A DNA stretch of 8,727 nucleotides from an uncultured Treponema sp. (GTDB taxonomy: Bacteria > Spirochaetota > Spirochaetia > Treponematales > Treponemataceae). Below are positions 6,244 through 8,727 of this stretch, in pieces. The stretch's first letter is position 1; every line of letters begins with the position of its first letter. The DNA is taken from NCBI GenBank assembly GCA_946611835.1, contig CAMOEE010000105.1, positions 1 through 8,727 of the forward strand, written 5' to 3'. Under the pieces are notes generated by a model that was not told the DNA's origin, did no database searches, and worked only from the letters and a program-made list of their open reading frames with translations. Both the position numbers and the translations under genes were made by a program.

Positions 6244-7964
6244 GCAAAAATGAACGATATGACGAGGGTGGAATCTCAAATTCCTTCGCATCGATTGGTC
6301 ACTTCGTAAAAAAGAACTGGCATTTCATCCTTGTCTTTATCCTCACATTCATCATGTCAACGGCAGTCGTATGGTATGACGCCAACACTTCAGAGACAAT
6401 CGCCTCATTCGCTCTTTCGGAATATGAGGTCGGTCAGAATGCTGACAAAACTATCATCGCAAAAAAGGCCATGCCCGAGGATGTCAAGTATCCTATCGCA
6501 ATCGAAAAGGATGAGGTAATCATTAAAAAAGGCTTTGACATAACCGAGGAGCAGTATTTCAAGCTTCAGAAGATGGCCGATTCTCCTGTTTATGTCGATT
6601 ACCGTGCTTTCTGCGATAAAGTCCTCTACCTGATTCTTGTGGCCGTTCTCTGGATTGTCCTCTTCAATCCTGTACTTCTGCGCAAAAAAGTCGAAATTAA
6701 GGAAGTCGTGCTTGAGTGTATTCTCTTCCTCATAGTATTCTTTGTCACTTCATTCGGAATGAAGAACGCAATTTTCCAGAATCCATTTACCCTGCCGGTG
6801 ATGATTCCTTCTGTGTTCTCAGCTTTCCTTGTCGCAATTCTTTTTGGCCAGACATCGGCACTTTTCTTCTCTGCGCTTCTTGCAATGGGTGTTTTGGGTG
6901 CATCTTCATTCCAGATCGTCCCGACTTTATATACCCTGGCCGTCTGCATCTCTTCTTCTCGAATCGTAATGAAAATCGAGCGCCGGATCGACATGGTTTT
7001 TGCCTCAATAATGCAGGCTGTCCTCAGTCTTGTTTTCATCACATTCCTCAAGGTCATGTTCAACGGTGATTTCAATGACGCCGTATTCATTTTCCCGGGG
7101 CTGGCCTTCAACTCCTTCCTCTCTGGAATCCTTGTTCTTGGCTTCCTTACTCCCCTTGAGTCAATAATGAACACGGCTTCAGTCTTCCGTCTCATGGATT
7201 TGAGTGACCAGAATACACCAATTCTTCGAAAACTCCTTCTTACTGCAAGCGGAACCCACCAGCACTCAATGATGGTTGCCCAGCTTGCGGAGAACGCCTG
7301 TAAGGAAATCGGGGCAAACGCCCTTCTTGCCCGGGTCGGCGCATACTACCACGATATCGGAAAAATGGAGCATCCCGAATATTTTACCGAGAACAACATT
7401 GACACGGCGAACAAGCACACAGACCTGAACCCCTCTCTCTCTGTATCCGTAATCAAAAGCCATATCAAAATCGGAGTGGAGAAGGCCCATCAGCTCAGGC
7501 TTCCAAAACCGATTATCGATATCATCGCAGAGCATCACGGAAACAGCGTAATCACTTACTTTTATAACAAGGCAAAGGAAAAGGATGAGAATGTAAGTCA
7601 GGAAGATTATTCATATCCTGGAACACCTCCGGCCTCAAAAGAGAGTGCGGTCGTCATGCTTGCGGATGTCTGTGAGGCCGCCTGCAAGTCCCTTGAAAAA
7701 CCGACTGCCCAGAGGCTTGAAAAGTTCATCCAGGAACTTATCAACAAAAAAATTGAGTCAAACCAGCTCGACAATTCGGTCCTTACTTTCGGCGAGCTTA
7801 CCAAAATCCGTGACACATTCGTCCGAATTCTTGCGGCTTACTATCACGGCCGGATAAAATACCAGAACCAGCGGGATCCTGATTCTTCTACGGACGGTGA
7901 GGCCGACAAATCGCTTTCTTCTGATAACAAGTCTCTTTCTTCAGAGATAAAAGGAGAGAAATAA
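6240..7964 (+). CDS. pgpH: 7TM-HD domain phosphodiesterase, PgpH-like (probable c-di-AMP hydrolase)
   Basis: This is a 574-residue membrane protein of the 7TM-HD family. One N-terminal helix (about 27-45) leads to a short outside segment (46-125; YPIAIEKDEVIIKKGFDITEEQ is the conserved end of the 7TMR-HDED domain). About seven membrane helices follow (127-303), then a cytoplasmic HD domain (about 330-540). All expected metal ligands are visible: H342 in GTHQHS, H371 and D372 in YYHDIGK, H408 in SHIKIG, H432/H433 in EHHG, and D476 in LADVCEA. Listeria PgpH, with this layout, hydrolyses c-di-AMP to pApA. Activity on c-di-AMP is inferred from family. The ectodomain is much shorter than in Firmicutes homologues (usually over 700 residues in total). 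The C-terminus is a polar tail with two KSLSS repeats (557-561 and 564-568). The gene overlaps phoH by 4 bp and abuts ybeY. Confidence 0.9.
   Translation: MSKNERYDEGGISNSFASIGHFVKKNWHFILVFILTFIMSTAVVWYDANTSETIASFALSEYEVGQNADKTIIAKKAMPEDVKYPIAIEKDEVIIKKGFDITEEQYFKLQKMADSPVYVDYRAFCDKVLYLILVAVLWIVLFNPVLLRKKVEIKEVVLECILFLIVFFVTSFGMKNAIFQNPFTLPVMIPSVFSAFLVAILFGQTSALFFSALLAMGVLGASSFQIVPTLYTLAVCISSSRIVMKIERRIDMVFASIMQAVLSLVFITFLKVMFNGDFNDAVFIFPGLAFNSFLSGILVLGFLTPLESIMNTASVFRLMDLSDQNTPILRKLLLTASGTHQHSMMVAQLAENACKEIGANALLARVGAYYHDIGKMEHPEYFTENNIDTANKHTDLNPSLSVSVIKSHIKIGVEKAHQLRLPKPIIDIIAEHHGNSVITYFYNKAKEKDENVSQEDYSYPGTPPASKESAVVMLADVCEAACKSLEKPTAQRLEKFIQELINKKIESNQLDNSVLTFGELTKIRDTFVRILAAYYHGRIKYQNQRDPDSSTDGEADKSLSSDNKSLSSEIKGEK
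7951..7956 (+). promoter_or_regulatory. Shine-Dalgarno site of ybeY
   Basis: AAGGAG lies 8 nt before the ATG at 7965, within the last codons of the 7TM-HD gene. It allows strong independent initiation although the two genes abut with no gap. Confidence 0.75.
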
Positions 7965-8450
7965 ATGGCAAACAGAATCCTTCTTGCAGTTCAGGAAGAT
8001 TTTACGCTTCCTGCCTGGTTCGATGAGTCAAAAATCGAAGCCTACATGCTTGATGTTCTAAAAAAACTGGATTATGACGGTGAGGAAATATCAATCCTTT
8101 TCTGCAATGACGACTACATCCACGAGCTGAACAAGAATTACCGGGACATCGACTCTGCTACCGACATTCTTTCCTTCGAGAACGGCGAGAAATATAGCGA
8201 CGATGAGGGCGAATGGCTTAGTGCGGGTGATATAGCCCTTTCGCTTGAGACCCTGCCCAAAAATGCTGAATATTTCGGGGCCAGTGAGAACGAGGAGCTC
8301 AAACGGCTTTTGATTCACGGAATCCTTCACCTGAACGGTTATGACCACGGGGATGAGCACATAGAGCCGGGAGTCGCACCGACTGACGAAATGCTTGTCC
8401 TTCAGGAAAAAATTCTCCGTGACTTTGGGAAAGTTGTTCTGATAAAATAA
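7965..8450 (+). CDS. ybeY: Endoribonuclease / rRNA maturation factor YbeY
   Basis: YbeY is a metal-dependent single-strand endoribonuclease needed for 16S rRNA 3' maturation and ribosome quality control. It is 161 residues, normal length. The zinc site motif HGILHLNGYDH (118-128) gives ligands H118, H122 and H128. Other conserved segments are NKNYRDIDSATDILSF (56-71), with the conserved Arg at 60, GDIALS (88-93), and a C-terminal DEMLVLQEKIL. The N-terminal half shows the usual ILFCNDDYIHELN strand-helix. The ATG follows the upstream TAA directly. The order PhoH, HD protein, YbeY resembles Firmicutes operons, and YbeY followed by a CorC gene resembles E. coli ybeZYX. The last codons run into an AT-rich stretch with extra in-register stops. 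Confidence 0.96.
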   Translation: MANRILLAVQEDFTLPAWFDESKIEAYMLDVLKKLDYDGEEISILFCNDDYIHELNKNYRDIDSATDILSFENGEKYSDDEGEWLSAGDIALSLETLPKNAEYFGASENEELKRLLIHGILHLNGYDHGDEHIEPGVAPTDEMLVLQEKILRDFGKVVLIK

Positions 8451-8459
8451 TAAACAATA

Positions 8460-8520
8460 AACCACAGATGTCACAGATGTCACGGATTAAGAATCTGTGT
8501 AATCTGTGTAATCTGTGGTT
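8460..8520. repeat. 61-bp near-palindrome made of 9-bp units, between ybeY and the corC-like gene
   Basis: Left arm 8460-8488 and right arm 8492-8520 pair at 24 of 29 positions around a 3-base loop (AAG, 8489-8491). Each arm is about three tandem 9-bp units: CACAGATGT twice then CACGGATT on the left, and AATCTGTGT twice then AATCTGTGG on the right. Mismatches fall at the same place in each unit (GT against TA), so an RNA hairpin would have two 2x2 internal loops 9 nt apart plus one G-U pair. The right arm is followed by TTAAAATAAAGG and not a T-run, so it is a poor intrinsic terminator. It could be a dispersed intergenic repeat, an mRNA processing or stability element, or an attenuator of the corC-like gene. 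Confidence 0.85.
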
Positions 8521-8526
8521 AAAATA

Positions 8527-8531
8527 AAGGA
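8527..8531 (+). promoter_or_regulatory. Shine-Dalgarno site of the corC-like gene
   Basis: AAGGA lies 6 nt before the ATG at 8538 and just beyond the palindrome. A fully formed hairpin would leave this site single-stranded. Confidence 0.65.
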
Positions 8532-8537
8532 AAATAT

Positions 8538-8727
8538 ATGGGATTATTTAATTTCGGCAAAAAAAAAGACGAGGACTATCACTCCAGTAACGCCGCCAGG
8601 TCAGAAAAAACTTCTGAGCTGGATCGGGCACAAGAAGAAATTCTCATCGAAGAGAAAAAGGACATGATTAAAGGCATCGAGGATTTGAGCGAGACTACCG
8701 TTAAGGAAGTCATGATTCCTCGAATTG
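8538..8727 (+). CDS. CorC/TlyC (YbeX-like) CBS-domain protein, 5' part only
   Basis: Only the first 63 codons are in the window; the gene runs off the right edge. The N-terminus (MGLFNFGKKKDED, then a polar stretch) has no membrane segment. It leads to EEKKDMIKGIEDLSETTVKEVMIPRI, the segment that precedes the paired CBS domains in CorC, YbeX and TlyC proteins. The lack of a DUF21 membrane domain favours the soluble CorC/YbeX type over the large membrane hemolysin-like type. Proposed roles of the family are Mg/Co efflux control and, for YbeX, ribosome metabolism; treponemal relatives are often annotated as TlyC hemolysin on thin evidence. Position after ybeY matches E. coli ybeY-ybeX. A nine-A run (8559-8567) encodes the lysines. 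Confidence 0.82.
   Translation, partial: MGLFNFGKKKDEDYHSSNAARSEKTSELDRAQEEILIEEKKDMIKGIEDLSETTVKEVMIPRI

Noticed and set aside
6626..7195. Open frame of 189 codons on the minus strand inside the 7TM-HD gene
   Set aside because: It lies opposite the membrane-helix coding region and has the Arg/Thr/Lys-rich composition typical of such shadows. No motif is recognisable.
8460..8520. CRISPR array or intrinsic terminator
   Set aside because: The repeated units are 9 bp with no spacers, and the hairpin is followed by TTAAAATAAAGG and not a run of T.
8497..8525. Separate promoter for the corC-like gene using TAAAAT (8520-8525) as -10
   Set aside because: The sequence 17 bp upstream lies in the palindrome and has no match to a -35 box. 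Transcription from the phoH promoter explains expression more simply.

Overview
The window looks like ordinary chromosome from a spirochaete, most likely a Treponema of moderate GC. This rests on family recognition, not a search. The flagellar sigma factor tail (ending ...RKGIF) is followed by a FapA/DUF342 protein and two small treponeme-type flagellar-cluster proteins. The plant/cyanobacterial-type GlgC and the PhoH / 7TM-HD / YbeY / CorC cluster also fit. No phage, insertion sequence, CRISPR array, tRNA or rRNA is visible, and coding density is very high. I found no wholly new system. The points worth a second look are gene architecture, two intergenic regions and one overlapping gene end.

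Region A (1-3386, + strand) is the tail of a flagellar/motility operon. It holds the 3' end of the sigma-28 gene (fliA/whiG), then a 654-residue FapA-family protein with a Jag_N-like N-terminus. A 111-residue polar hypothetical protein follows. Last is a 249-residue protein with one N-terminal membrane anchor, a coiled coil and a C-terminal helix-turn-helix-like tail, resembling B. subtilis SwrB. Gaps are 5 bp, a 1-base overlap (TAATG) and 5 bp, so the genes are probably co-transcribed and partly translationally coupled.

Region B (3353-5115, - strand) is a two-gene unit, glgC followed by a short J-domain protein gene. Its 3' end overlaps the 3' end of region A by 34 bp, with no terminator visible in either direction. 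glgC has a good sigma-70-type promoter and a strong Shine-Dalgarno sequence.

Region C (5116-5259) is a 144-bp AT-rich divergent promoter region. Each direction has a TTGCAA -35 box, 17-bp spacing and a good -10 box. The two -35 boxes lie in an interrupted inverted repeat. The rightward promoter is so close to the phoH start that the mRNA may be leaderless.

Region D (5260-8727, + strand) is a housekeeping operon: phoH (ybeZ-like), a 7TM-HD phosphodiesterase (pgpH-like), ybeY and a partial corC/tlyC gene. It matches the E. coli ybeZ-ybeY-ybeX order with a c-di-AMP phosphodiesterase gene between phoH and ybeY. The first junctions overlap or abut. A 61-bp near-palindrome built of 9-bp units sits between ybeY and the corC-like gene and may tune downstream expression or be a dispersed repeat. 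Likely shared themes are RNA processing and ribosome quality (PhoH, YbeY, CorC) and c-di-AMP signalling (PgpH).
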